Assembly (NCBI GenBank): GCA_036559195.1
Contig: DATBTN010000063.1
Location: 1-64,000 of the forward strand
Direction of reading: 5' to 3'
DNA from: Candidatus Baltobacteraceae bacterium
Lineage (GTDB): Bacteria; Vulcanimicrobiota; Vulcanimicrobiia; Vulcanimicrobiales; Vulcanimicrobiaceae
Length of the DNA: 64,000 nt
The notes under the pieces were generated by a model. It saw only the letters and a list, made by a program, of their open reading frames with translations, had not been told where the DNA came from and did no database searches. The position numbers and the translations under genes were made by a program. Shown here in pieces: positions 35,410 to 42,564 of the stretch; position 1 is the stretch's first letter; the number at the start of each line of letters is the position of its first letter.

Positions 35410-35479
35410 CAACGTCCTTCGCATGCCCCGCAAACGTCAACGTTCGTCGTCGCTTATGGTGCATGAAGCAGATTCGTTT

Positions 35480-35549
35480 CGCGTCCTCGGTAGGCGCCCT
35501 GGTGAGGCTTTATTCTCGCTTGCGCGAGAACCTACGGTCTTCGGAGCCG
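35480..35549 (-). ncRNA. ribosomal protein L10 leader (cis-regulatory RNA)
   Basis: The minus strand carries GAAGACCGTAGG (35542-35531) and, about 35 nt further on, GCCTACCGAGGA (35495-35484). These are the two conserved strands of the L10 leader (kink-turn-type L10-binding element that mimics the 23S L10 site). The leader begins right at the predicted transcription start of the 35556-35584 promoter and ends before the attenuator hairpin. Confidence 0.82.
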
Positions 35550-35555
35550 TGGGAG

Positions 35556-35584
35556 ATTGTAACAGACTCTCGATCTTAGATCAA
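35556..35584 (-). promoter_or_regulatory. promoter of rplJ-rplL
   Basis: Minus strand TTGATC (35584-35579), 17-nt spacer, TACAAT (35561-35556). Predicted start near 35549, at the edge of the L10 leader. It gives rplJL a promoter separate from rplK-rplA. Confidence 0.7.
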
Positions 35585-35591
35585 GTACCCT

Positions 35592-35768
35592 TGTCATCCT
35601 GAGCCGGTCGAAGGACGGACTCGTGCTTCGACAGGCTCAGCATGACAAGACGATGTGGGCGATTAGCTCAGCATGACAAGGATGCAGGTCCCACTCCTGT
35701 CATCCTGAGCTTGTCGAAGGACGGGCTCGTGCTTCGACAGGCTCAGCTTGACAAGACGATGTGGGCGA
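35592..35768. repeat. palindromic intergenic repeat, copy B, tandemly duplicated
   Basis: Two units separated by 106 bp share TGTCATCCTGAGC..GTCGAAGGACGG, CTCGTGCTTCGACAGGCTCAG and the tail GACAAGACGATGTGGGCGATTAG. Each unit is itself an inverted repeat able to form a long hairpin. The second unit runs directly into the rplA stop codon at 35769-35771, and the first ends in the same GATTAG, so the 3' edge of rplA was part of the duplicated unit. No other element is seen here. Confidence 0.85.
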
Positions 35769-36476
35769 TTAGGCGTTGACTTGAACGCGGACGCGATTGG
35801 GGTCTACTTTGACGCCCGGGCCCATGGTGCTGGTCAGCGTGATGCTGCGCAGGTACGTGCCCTTCGCGGCCGGCGGTTTCGCGCGGATGATCGCATCGAG
35901 CAGCACGCCGACGTTCTCCGCTAATTGCGCTTCGTCGAAGCTGGCCTTGCCGACGATCGTGTGCACGATGCCGGTCTTGTCGAGGCGATATTCCACCTTA
36001 CCGGCTTTGATGTCTTTGATCGCCGAACCGATGTTCGCCGAGACCGTGCCCGATTTCGGGTTCGGCATCTTCTGCGCGAGCACGCGACCCAGTTCTTTAC
36101 CGACGGCAGCCATCATATCCGGCGTTGCAACCGCAACGTCGAACTCGGTGAATCCGCCCTTAACCTTTTCGATCAAATCCGCTTCGCCAACGAGATCGGC
36201 ACCCGCGGCCTCCGCCTCGCGCGCTTTATCGCCCTTGGCGAACGCGATGACGCGTACGGTGCGTCCCGTGCCGTGCGGCAAGAGCACCGTGCCGCGCACG
36301 TTTTGATCGCTCTTCTTCGGGTCCACGCCTAGACGGATGTGTGCTTCGACGGTTTCGTCGAACTTCGCATTTGCGTTCTTCTTCACGAGCGAGACGGCCT
36401 CGGCTGCGTCGAAGAGCTGCTTGCGGTCGAACGTTTTGACGACGTTGTCAAACCGTTTGCCATGAACGCGCGCCAT
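35769..36476 (-). CDS. rplA: 50S ribosomal protein L1
   Basis: 235 residues, rRNA-binding protein of the L1 stalk. Conserved blocks [42 protein letters not shown] and [23 protein letters not shown]. It starts on the last base of the rplK stop. The 3' end abuts an intergenic repeat that supplies the sequence just after its stop. Confidence 0.98.
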   Translation of the reverse strand: MARVHGKRFDNVVKTFDRKQLFDAAEAVSLVKKNANAKFDETVEAHIRLGVDPKKSDQNVRGTVLLPHGTGRTVRVIAFAKGDKAREAEAAGADLVGEADLIEKVKGGFTEFDVAVATPDMMAAVGKELGRVLAQKMPNPKSGTVSANIGSAIKDIKAGKVEYRLDKTGIVHTIVGKASFDEAQLAENVGVLLDAIIRAKPPAAKGTYLRSITLTSTMGPGVKVDPNRVRVQVNA

Positions 36477-36901
36477 TATGCGTCCACCTCTACGCCCATC
36501 GAGCGCGCGGTGCCGGCGACGATCAGCTTCGCAGCCTTCATGTCGTTAGCATTGATGTCCGGCATCTTGATTTTCGCAATCTCTTCGAGTTGCGCGTTGG
36601 TCAGCTTCCCGACCTTATTGCGATTGGGCTCTTTCGAACCGGATTCGATCTTGAGCGCCTGTTTGATCAGGAACGATGCCGGCGGCGTCTTCGTGATAAA
36701 CGTGAACGTGCGGTCTTCGTAAACCGTAATCTCGACCGGAATGATCATGCCCGCCTGCGAGGACGTACGTTCGTTGTACTGCTTGCAGAAGTCCATGATA
36801 TTCAAGCTGTAGGGGCCGAGCGCCGGACCGATCGGCGGTGCCGGGGTCGCTTTACCGGCCGGGATCTGCAGGCCGATTTTGCCTACGACCTTCTTTGCCA
36901 T
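36476..36901 (-). CDS. rplK: 50S ribosomal protein L11
   Basis: 141 residues; [43 protein letters not shown] is the L11 N-terminal domain, and [29 protein letters not shown] the rRNA-binding C-terminal helix. Part of the GTPase-associated centre. Shine-Dalgarno TAGGAG precedes the ATG; a compact GCAA hairpin sits just before it. Confidence 0.98.
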   Translation of the reverse strand: MAKKVVGKIGLQIPAGKATPAPPIGPALGPYSLNIMDFCKQYNERTSSQAGMIIPVEITVYEDRTFTFITKTPPASFLIKQALKIESGSKEPNRNKVGKLTNAQLEEIAKIKMPDINANDMKAAKLIVAGTARSMGVEVDA

Positions 36902-36996
36902 GTTGTCTCCTAACGAAGCGTTGCCGCTTCTTCCCCCTTGAAACTTGACTGCCGGACGCGGGGGTTAGCGTCCGGGTCAAACTTTATGCGAGCGGT
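36902..36996 (-). promoter_or_regulatory. rplK leader with two hairpins
   Basis: Minus strand: CCGGACGC/GCGTCCGG (36975-36952, 8-bp stem, 8-nt loop) and GAAGCG-GCAA-CGCTTC (36930-36915) ending just before the TAGGAG ribosome site. L11-L1 operons are translationally controlled by L1 in many bacteria through a structure near this place; whether these hairpins are an L1 site is not settled. There is no T tract, so neither is an ordinary terminator. Confidence 0.35.
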
Positions 36997-37377
36997 TTAA
37001 CCGTTCGCGGGCGCCTGACTGTGCAGGCCGAACTCGTTACCTTCCGAGTCCTTGAACTGCGCCCAGCCGCCGTAAAACTGCACGCTCGGCGCCTCGGTGA
37101 ATTCGACGCCCTTCGCGCTCCAAGCCGCATTCGTCGCGAAAACGTCGTCGACTTCAATCACCACGCCGGTCCAGCCGCCGACCTTCTCTTGCGACCAGTT
37201 GCCGAAGCCCTTCACCAGCACGAATGCCGTTCGCGCATCCGGCGGCGCGACCGTCATCCAGCGCATCCCTTCGCCCATCGGATCGTTGCGCTTGAGTTCC
37301 CACCCAAGTTTCTCGGTGAAAAACGCTGCCGCGCGATCCGTGTCGTTGACGAAGAGGCTGATCGCCGAGATATACAA
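36997..37377 (-). CDS. VOC (glyoxalase/bleomycin-resistance) family protein
   Basis: 126 residues with the two beta-alpha-beta-beta-beta halves of a VOC domain: ISLFVNDTDRAAAFFTEKLGWELKRND and WTGVVIEVDDVFATNAAWSAKGVEFTEAPSVQFYGGWAQFKDSEGNEFGL. Substrate unknown. It is inserted between nusG (6 nt away) and rplK, genes that are normally adjacent, and is therefore presumably co-transcribed with translation genes. Confidence 0.88.
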   Translation of the reverse strand: MYISAISLFVNDTDRAAAFFTEKLGWELKRNDPMGEGMRWMTVAPPDARTAFVLVKGFGNWSQEKVGGWTGVVIEVDDVFATNAAWSAKGVEFTEAPSVQFYGGWAQFKDSEGNEFGLHSQAPANG

Positions 37378-37383
37378 GCGAGG

Positions 37384-38121
37384 CTAGACCTTTTCGATCT
37401 GATAGAACTCCAGCTCGACCGGGGTTTCGCGACCGAAGATCGAGATGAGCGCGCGAACTTTCTCTTTTTCCGGGGCGATTTCGTCGACCACGCCCGTGAA
37501 GTCGAAGAACGGTCCCGACGTAACTTTGACGCGATCGCCCTTTTTGAAGTCGATCTTGAGCTTGGGCGTTTCGATGCCCATCTGCTTGAGGATCGTCTTG
37601 ACTTCTTTGTCTTGAAGGGGGACCGGCTTCTCGCCCGCGCCGGGACTGCCGACGAATCCCGTCACGCCCGACGTGTTACGAACCACGTACCACGACTGGT
37701 CGTCCATATCCATCTCGACGAGCACGTAGCCGGGGAAGACTTTCTTCGGGGTGATCTTGCGCTTGCCGTCCTTGAACTCGACTTCGTCTTCCATCGGAAC
37801 GAGCACGCGGAAGATTTTATCCTGCATGTTCATCGAGTGAATGCGCCGCTCGAGATTGGCTTTCACCTTGTTCTCGTAGCCGGAATACGTGTGGATCACG
37901 TACCACTGCTTGCGCGCGTCCTTCGGATTGACCGGAGCTTTCGCGCGTTCGGGGCGATCGGCGCCTTCGGTCTCGGATTCGGTTTCGGCTACGGCCTCGA
38001 CCGCGGCTTCAAGATCGTTCGAGCCCGCCGATTCCGTGAGCGCCTGCGCCTCGGACTCGTGGGCCTCGTGGGTGATCTCGATCTCGGAGTCGTGCACGTG
38101 TTGTTCCTGGGTGAATTCCAT
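37384..38121 (-). CDS. nusG: transcription termination/antitermination factor NusG
   Basis: 245 residues. The NGN domain starts at about 70 (KQWYVIHTYSGYENKVKANLERRIHSM) and the KOW domain closes the protein (GDRVKVTSGPFFDFTGVVDEIAPEKEKVRALISIFGRETPVELEFYQIEKV). The first ~68 residues are an acidic extension (DSEIEITHEAHESEAQALTESAGSN...EAVAETESETEG), longer than in most NusG. ATG at 38121 chosen; it follows secE by 5 nt. The frame upstream of that ATG is secE shadow. Confidence 0.96.
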   Translation of the reverse strand: MEFTQEQHVHDSEIEITHEAHESEAQALTESAGSNDLEAAVEAVAETESETEGADRPERAKAPVNPKDARKQWYVIHTYSGYENKVKANLERRIHSMNMQDKIFRVLVPMEDEVEFKDGKRKITPKKVFPGYVLVEMDMDDQSWYVVRNTSGVTGFVGSPGAGEKPVPLQDKEVKTILKQMGIETPKLKIDFKKGDRVKVTSGPFFDFTGVVDEIAPEKEKVRALISIFGRETPVELEFYQIEKV

Positions 38122-38126
38122 ACTGT

Positions 38127-38408
38127 TTACTGTGGGTGGATCGTCGAAAAGAGCAACGTGAAGAGCTGATCGCAAAGCCACGTAAAGAGCCCGATGCCGA
38201 CTACAAGCAGAACGGTGAGTACGGTTGCCGAGACCCATTCGTCGCGGGTCGGCCAGGTGACGCGGCGCAACTCGAGCACGATTCCGCGCACGAACTCCTG
38301 CGGTCCGACGCGATTCGTGCGCTGGTTCGCGGTTGCCGCGCTCCGGTTGAGCGCGCTCGGTTTTTTACCGCCGTCACGATTTTTCGTGCCGCCGGAAGCC
38401 TTGTTCAT
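38127..38408 (-). CDS. secE: preprotein translocase subunit SecE
   Basis: 93 residues: short hydrophilic N-terminus, the amphipathic helix VGPQEFVRGIVLELRRVTWPTRDEWVSATVL with the conserved WPT, and one TM helix (TVLTVLLVVGIGLFTWLCDQLFTLLF). Subunit of the SecYEG channel. ATG at 38408 chosen since upstream codons lie in tRNA-Trp. The position between tRNA-Trp and nusG is the classical one. Confidence 0.95.
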   Translation of the reverse strand: MNKASGGTKNRDGGKKPSALNRSAATANQRTNRVGPQEFVRGIVLELRRVTWPTRDEWVSATVLTVLLVVGIGLFTWLCDQLFTLLFSTIHPQ

Positions 38409-38432
38409 CACGACGTTCTCTCCTGGAAAAAC

Positions 38433-38508
38433 TGGCAGGGCGGACAGGACTCGAACCTGCAACCCGCGGTTTTGGAGACCGCTACTCTACCAATTGAGCT
38501 ACCGCCCT
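38433..38508 (-). tRNA. tRNA-Trp (CCA anticodon)
   Basis: Cloverleaf with 7-bp acceptor AGGGCGG/CCGCCCT, D arm GCTCAATTGGTAGAGT, anticodon loop CTCCAAA, T arm GCAGGTTCGAGTCCTGT, discriminator G and an encoded 3' CCA. It lies between rpmG and secE, as in many bacteria. Confidence 0.96.
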
Positions 38509-38519
38509 TTAGGTGCGCC

Positions 38520-38684
38520 CTACTTCGTTTCGCGGTGCGCTTTGTGACCGCGGCAGAAGCGGCAATATTTGCTCAACTCCATGCGATCCGTTGTCTTTTG
38601 CTTATTTTTTTGCGTGTTGTAGTTGCGGCGCTTGCACTCGGTGCACGCCATCACAACCATAACGCGATTCTCTTTTTTAGCCAC
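38520..38684 (-). CDS. rpmG: 50S ribosomal protein L33
   Basis: A 54-codon frame, GTG at 38684 to TAG at 38522-38520, reads [20 protein letters not shown], then [20 protein letters not shown], then [14 protein letters not shown]. This is L33 with two zinc-type CxxC pairs (C+ form). The gene is shorter than usual ORF cut-offs. It is followed by tRNA-Trp and secE; the same rpmG-secE-nusG order is found in Bacillus. A promoter lies at 38757-38785. Confidence 0.95.
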   Translation of the reverse strand: MAKKENRVMVVMACTECKRRNYNTQKNKQKTTDRMELSKYCRFCRGHKAHRETK

Positions 38685-38725
38685 TTCTCAGATACCAGAG
38701 CCTTACAGAAGGGACGACATTAAAT

Positions 38726-38785
38726 AAACGGACCGGCAGGGTCCGTTTGACAGCTAATCCTAGCATAGAGTGCGGTTTTAATCAA
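38726..38785 (-). promoter_or_regulatory. promoter and 5' hairpin upstream of rpmG-secE-nusG
   Basis: Minus strand TTGATT (38785-38780), 17-nt spacer, TAGGAT (38762-38757). Almost at the predicted start, AAACGGACC-CTGCC-GGTCCGTTT (38748-38726) forms a perfect 9-bp hairpin followed by ATTTAA. The hairpin could protect the 5' end or terminate read-through from the upstream tRNA-Arg. Confidence 0.55.
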
Positions 38786-38819
38786 CCGACTTTTCCCGCC
38801 GCCCTGGGGGGGCGGGTCG

Positions 38820-38893
38820 TGCGCCCGGCCGGAATCGAACCAGCAACCTTGGGCTTAGGAGTCCCCTGCTCTGTCCAGTTGAGCTACGGGCGC
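38820..38893 (-). tRNA. tRNA-Arg (CCU anticodon)
   Basis: Acceptor GCGCCCG/CGGGCGC (7 bp), D arm GCTCAACTGGACAGAGC, loop CTCCTAA giving anticodon CCU, T arm GCTGGTTCGATTCCGGC, discriminator A, no encoded CCA. The anticodon stem GGGGA/GCCCA has only three Watson-Crick pairs (27-43 G/A and 31-39 A/G mismatched), which is odd for a functional tRNA. Confidence 0.85.
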
Positions 38894-38963
38894 GCTGACC
38901 GACGGGCCGAGTCTCGGAGTTCGCGGTAGGGGCCCGGTACCCATCGCGAAAAGGTAGGACCCG

Positions 38964-39896
38964 ATGAGCCCTTCCGGTCAGCACGCCGTTTATCCGGTCG
39001 ACTACGATCTCCTCGAGCGCCAGGTCGGCTCTTTGCTCGAGGGGGAGCGCGACTTCATCGCCAACGCGGCGAACTTCGCGGCGTTCCTCTTTCACGAACT
39101 GCCGGCGGTGAACTGGGCGGGGTTCTACTTCCCCGACGAGGATGGCCTCGTGCTCGGGCCCTTCGGCGGGAAGCCGGCCTGCACGCGGTTACCCGAAGGG
39201 CGCGGCGTTTGCGGGGCGGCCTTCGCGCAGGCGCGGGGCGTGATCGTTGACGACGTCGCCGCGGTCGCCGATCATATCGCCTGCGACTCGGCGTCGCGCT
39301 CCGAACTCGTCGTGCCGCTCCTGCTGGACGGACGCGCAGTAGGCGTGTTTGACGTGGATAGCCCCGTGGTCGGCAGGTTCGCGCCGGCCGACCTCAACGG
39401 ACTCGAACGCCTGACTGCGAGATTCGTGGGACTCGTCTCGGTTCCCGAACGCTATCGCCGTTCGCAAGCCGCCGCGACGCATCTCAACGAGCGCATCGAC
39501 ATCCAAACCTGTCGCGATCATCACGTGGTCATTCGCTACCTCGCCGACCAGTTAGGCGCGGCCGGCGCCACCGACGCCGCGCTGCCGCTGCTCAAGCGCC
39601 TTCGCGCGGTGCTCGTCACGCATTTGAAACTCGAAGACGATTGGCTCTATCCAAATCTCGCGAAGAGCGATAACGAATTCGTGCGCCGCAAGGCCGAACG
39701 CTACGGTCGCGAGATGGGTGGTTTGCGAGATCACTTCCACGCGCTGTGGCAAACGTGGCAAAAAGACGGAGCCATTGGCGAGAGCGCGCCGGTATGGCTT
39801 CGAGAGTGGGCGATCTTCCAACGCGCGCTCGTCGCGCGCATCGCGAATGAGGATCACGATCTCTACATGGCCGCGGAGGCGGATTTCGGCGTCTAA
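38964..39896 (+). CDS. free methionine-(R)-sulfoxide reductase fused to a hemerythrin-like domain
   Basis: 310 residues in two parts. Residues 10-160 are a GAF domain of the fRMsr (MsrC/YebR) type, with all three family cysteines: Cys73 (KPACTRL), Cys83 (GRGVCGAAF) and Cys107 (DHIACDSASRSELVVPLL). It reduces free Met-R-sulfoxide. Residues 175-305 form a four-helix hemerythrin HHE-like domain with candidate iron ligands His186/187, His220, Glu224, His257/259 and His298 (CRDHHVVI, VTHLKLEDDWLYP, DHFHALWQTW, NEDHDLY). fRMsr proteins normally end after the GAF domain (~160 residues). The C-terminal part may sense O2, NO or peroxide. Isolated between tRNA-Arg and a lipoprotein gene. Confidence 0.88.
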   Translation: MSPSGQHAVYPVDYDLLERQVGSLLEGERDFIANAANFAAFLFHELPAVNWAGFYFPDEDGLVLGPFGGKPACTRLPEGRGVCGAAFAQARGVIVDDVAAVADHIACDSASRSELVVPLLLDGRAVGVFDVDSPVVGRFAPADLNGLERLTARFVGLVSVPERYRRSQAAATHLNERIDIQTCRDHHVVIRYLADQLGAAGATDAALPLLKRLRAVLVTHLKLEDDWLYPNLAKSDNEFVRRKAERYGREMGGLRDHFHALWQTWQKDGAIGESAPVWLREWAIFQRALVARIANEDHDLYMAAEADFGV

Positions 39897-40043
39897 GGCG
39901 CGCTGCGTTTCGCGCGCGCACCGATTCTCATAAAATTCGCTGTCTATTCTCAGAGCGCTCTAATGCCCCTATGCCTGCCCGACGCGTATGCTCGGAGCGA
40001 CGGAACACTTTGTTGCTTCTCGCTTTTTGAAGGATCATACGCA

Positions 40044-41213
40044 ATGCGAATTTCTGCACCACTCATCGTACTAGCGGCACTCACGCTCGCGGCTTGCGGC
40101 GGCGGGTCCGGCTCGTCGCCGATCGTGCCGCCTTCGGGCGGGTCCGGAAACGGCGGATCTTCGACGCAATCCCAATCGGAATCGGCAATCGCGACGGCTA
40201 ACGCGTTCGGCAGCCCGGTTAAGGACTTCTCCAACTACGAACACACGACGTCGGCAACGAGCGGCGCATCGAGCATGTCGATCGGCCGCTCGACGCAGTC
40301 CGTGCCGCTCGGCACGTGCAACAACGGAATCGAGTTCTTCGCACCCGATAAGAACGGCGACCCGAACTCGACCGAACGCCAATACTTCTACGACGGCGCC
40401 TGCACGCAATTGGCGCGCGACATCGTGCGAATCTATACGCAATCGAGCCCTTCGAGCGAGACGGTCAACCGGGCCACGAAACTCTACGCTCCGAACAACG
40501 CCACGCCGATCGCCGACCGCAGCGATTCGGACACCATTTCGAACGCGACGTTTGACAAATATGGAGATCCGATCGCCGCCAACGGTTTCGACCGCGTGGA
40601 TTCGGGCTATCTCAATATCAGCGGCAGCCGAACGATCAACTCCGACGGCGAACTCGTAATGCTCGCGGCCAGCAATGGCGTCAACGCCTTCTGCCGCGAT
40701 TCGGCGGGCTTCAACGCCACCGGGATTGCCAAACTGAACGAGACGTTCGGTTGGCAGGGCGGCGCACTGTCGGGCGGAACGCGCACCGCGAACGCCGACG
40801 GTTCGGTCACGTACAGCTCCACGAGCGCCGGCTCGACGTTCAAGGGCGCGATCGGCTCGCTCTCAATTAGCACCGGCGTGCAAAACACGGCCTGCCCGAT
40901 CTCCACGCCGATGTTCGGCTTGACCGGCGGTTCGCAGATCGGCGCCTACAGCATCCCGATCACGGTTACCTACCTGCACGGAGCGCTTCAAAGCCTAACG
41001 ATCGCCAACGCGACGCTGGCCAACGGCACCACGCTCAACGTCACGACCAATTCAAGCGCCGGACCGACGAGCAATCAGTTCATCACCGGAACCGTCGCTC
41101 AAAACGGCACGCAGCTCGCAACCTTCGGCGTGGACTCCTTCGGAAACGGAACGCTGACGGTTACCTCCAGCGGCGCGCAATTCGTCATCACGGACTGGCA
41201 CGTCGTTAAATAA
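40044..41213 (+). CDS. secreted lipoprotein of unknown function
   Basis: 389 residues. The lipobox LTLAAC at the end of the signal peptide (MRISAPLIVLAALTLAAC), then a Gly/Ser linker and a Thr/Ser/Asn-rich beta-type sequence with no recognised domain (for example GLTGGSQIGAYSIPITVTYLHGALQSLTIANATLANGTTLNVTTNS). ATG at 40044 is chosen: AAGGA precedes it and the signal starts there; 27 upstream codons are non-homologous. Four Cys (besides the lipid anchor) could pair. Cell-surface exposure is likely; function is not recognisable. A terminator follows. Confidence 0.8.
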   Translation: MRISAPLIVLAALTLAACGGGSGSSPIVPPSGGSGNGGSSTQSQSESAIATANAFGSPVKDFSNYEHTTSATSGASSMSIGRSTQSVPLGTCNNGIEFFAPDKNGDPNSTERQYFYDGACTQLARDIVRIYTQSSPSSETVNRATKLYAPNNATPIADRSDSDTISNATFDKYGDPIAANGFDRVDSGYLNISGSRTINSDGELVMLAASNGVNAFCRDSAGFNATGIAKLNETFGWQGGALSGGTRTANADGSVTYSSTSAGSTFKGAIGSLSISTGVQNTACPISTPMFGLTGGSQIGAYSIPITVTYLHGALQSLTIANATLANGTTLNVTTNSSAGPTSNQFITGTVAQNGTQLATFGVDSFGNGTLTVTSSGAQFVITDWHVVK

Positions 41214-41235
41214 CCCTCGCGCATCCCACGACAAG

Positions 41236-41270
41236 AACGAACCCGCTGCGCGATGCGCCGCGGGTTCGTT
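41236..41270. terminator. intrinsic terminator between convergent genes
   Basis: AACGAACCCGC (41236-41246) pairs with GCGGGTTCGTT (41260-41270), with an inner GCGC/GCGC. The T tract on either side is poor, but its place between the plus-strand lipoprotein gene and the minus-strand VOC gene suits a bidirectional terminator. Confidence 0.65.
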
Positions 41271-41293
41271 GCACTTTCGAGAAGCTCGCCGCG

Positions 41294-41650
41294 CTAGCGG
41301 GGCTTCGACTGGTGCAGCCAGATCTGATTGCCGTCGGGATCGCTCACCATCGAGATAAAACACAGCGGCGTTTCGTGCGGCTCGCTCGATTCAACTCCGC
41401 GCTCGGAAAGCAGCTTGCGAAATCCAGGCAGATCGGCAATCTCGAGCGCGAGCGACTGCGCCGTCCCCGGCTTGCCCACCTGCTCGAAGTCTCCGATGCC
41501 GAAGGTCGCGCCCCCAACCTCGAACTCGACCCAAGACTCCCAGTTCAGACCGGACGGCTTGAGGCCAAGCACCTCCCGGTAAAACGCGAGCGAGCGCGGC
41601 ATATCGGTTACGGGATACATCGCAAACGCGATGCCGGAGACTTCGGCCAT
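41294..41650 (-). CDS. VOC family protein
   Basis: 118 residues with a VOC fold: AFAMYPVTDMPRSLAFYREVLGLKPSGLNWESWVEFEVGGATFGIGDF and LALEIADLPGFRKLLSERGVE...CFISMVSDPDGNQIWLHQSKPR, including the terminal DPDGNxxxLHQ typical of the family. Substrate unknown. ATG at 41650 starts the domain; the frame upstream is tRNA-Thr shadow. It is only 23 nt downstream of tRNA-Thr(GGU). Confidence 0.9.
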   Translation of the reverse strand: MAEVSGIAFAMYPVTDMPRSLAFYREVLGLKPSGLNWESWVEFEVGGATFGIGDFEQVGKPGTAQSLALEIADLPGFRKLLSERGVESSEPHETPLCFISMVSDPDGNQIWLHQSKPR

Positions 41651-41673
41651 GCACGTCACTTTCTGCAAAACAA

Positions 41674-41748
41674 TGGAGCCGTTGACGGGGATTGAACCCG
41701 TGGCCTCCACTTTACCAAAGTGGTGCTCTACCACTGAGCTACAACGGC
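41674..41748 (-). tRNA. tRNA-Thr (GGU anticodon)
   Basis: Acceptor GCCGTTG/CAACGGC, D arm GCTCAGTGGTAGAGC, anticodon stem CCACT/AGTGG with loop TTGGTAA (anticodon GGU), T arm CACGGGTTCAATCCCCGT, discriminator U, encoded CCA. Its 5' ten bases overlap the 3' end of the adjacent nuclease gene on the same strand. Confidence 0.96.
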
Positions 41749-42221
41749 GACGTCCTGGCGATACTCCGCGCCCCTGCGACGTTCCTACCTGGCGGGGAGG
41801 TCGTTGCCGACACGAGGTAGTCGGCCGCCCAGCGAACTCCCTTGATTTGGGCGTTCTTCGTTGTAGCGAGGCGCAGGGCGCCCCGTGTCGCCGCTACGTC
41901 GCTTGCAGGCACGAGATACGTTCCATCGTTATCTCGGCAATACACACCAAAATATTCGACCTCGCCGCAATACGACCGATGTGACGCTCGCCCGCGACGA
42001 ACATGCGTGCTGTAGCAGTTGAACCATATGACGCCCAAACGCAATCGCCCGCTCTTCACCTGTACGCGTGCAAAAGCGTCCTCGCTCTCGAAAATTAGAT
42101 CGTAGCGATTGTTCTCGCCCCACGGAATCGAAACGTGGTATCCGGCGCGCACCAATGCGGCAAGGACCATGGCTTCCGCCACGTCTCCAACACGCTTCGT
42201 ATCGCGTCGCACCGATTCCAT
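41739..42221 (-). CDS. PD-(D/E)XK nuclease-like protein (group I intron endonuclease-type)
   Basis: 160 residues. KRVGDVAEAMVLAALVRAGYHVSIPWGENNRYDLIFESEDAFARVQVKSGRL has the nuclease order Glu16, Asp41, Gln54-x-Lys56 (QxK variant), followed by WFNCYSTH...YFGVYCRDNDGTYLVPASDV. This matches small stand-alone PD-(D/E)XK proteins related to group I intron homing endonucleases; no intron is visible around it. It lies between tRNA-Gly and tRNA-Thr, overlapping the latter by 10 bases, in a cluster that is normally tRNA-only. It may be a mobile or domesticated homing-type gene. Confidence 0.82.
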   Translation of the reverse strand: MESVRRDTKRVGDVAEAMVLAALVRAGYHVSIPWGENNRYDLIFESEDAFARVQVKSGRLRLGVIWFNCYSTHVRRGRASHRSYCGEVEYFGVYCRDNDGTYLVPASDVAATRGALRLATTKNAQIKGVRWAADYLVSATTSPPGRNVAGARSIARTSPL

Positions 42222-42308
42222 GTTACCAATTTTGCGAAACCACGGTGCCAGCAGTGTGGCATTTCCGATTTTTTATTTTTGCGCGAATGCGAGGCAGCGC
42301 AAAAATCT

Positions 42309-42382
42309 TGGAGCGGGCGGCGGGAATCGAACCCGCGACTCTTGCTTGGAAGGCAAGGGCATTACCATTATGCAACGCCCGC
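42309..42382 (-). tRNA. tRNA-Gly (UCC anticodon)
   Basis: Acceptor GCGGGCG/CGCCCGC, anticodon stem CTTGC/GCAAG with loop CTTCCAA (anticodon UCC), T arm CGCGGGTTCGATTCCCGC, discriminator U, encoded CCA. Part of the Tyr-Gly-Thr tRNA series. Confidence 0.96.
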
Positions 42383-42390
42383 GAAATATT

Positions 42391-42475
42391 TGGGCAGGGC
42401 TGGATTCGAACCAGCGTACAGCGTTAGCTGGACAGATTTACAGTCTGTTGCCTTTAACCACTCGGCCACCTACCC
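42391..42475 (-). tRNA. tRNA-Tyr (GUA anticodon)
   Basis: 85 nt, class II with a long variable arm. Acceptor GGGTAGG/CCTGCCC with a U-G pair, anticodon loop CTGTAAA (GUA), T arm GCTGGTTCGAATCCAGC, discriminator A, CCA not encoded. It lies 8 nt upstream of tRNA-Gly on the same strand. Confidence 0.96.
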
Positions 42476-42564
42476 ATTGAGGGCCGCGCCGTCACACGAC
42501 GTGACCACACGGCTGACGAGGGTACGACTTCGTCGCGCGGGACTCCTCCGGCTCGTTTAATCTC

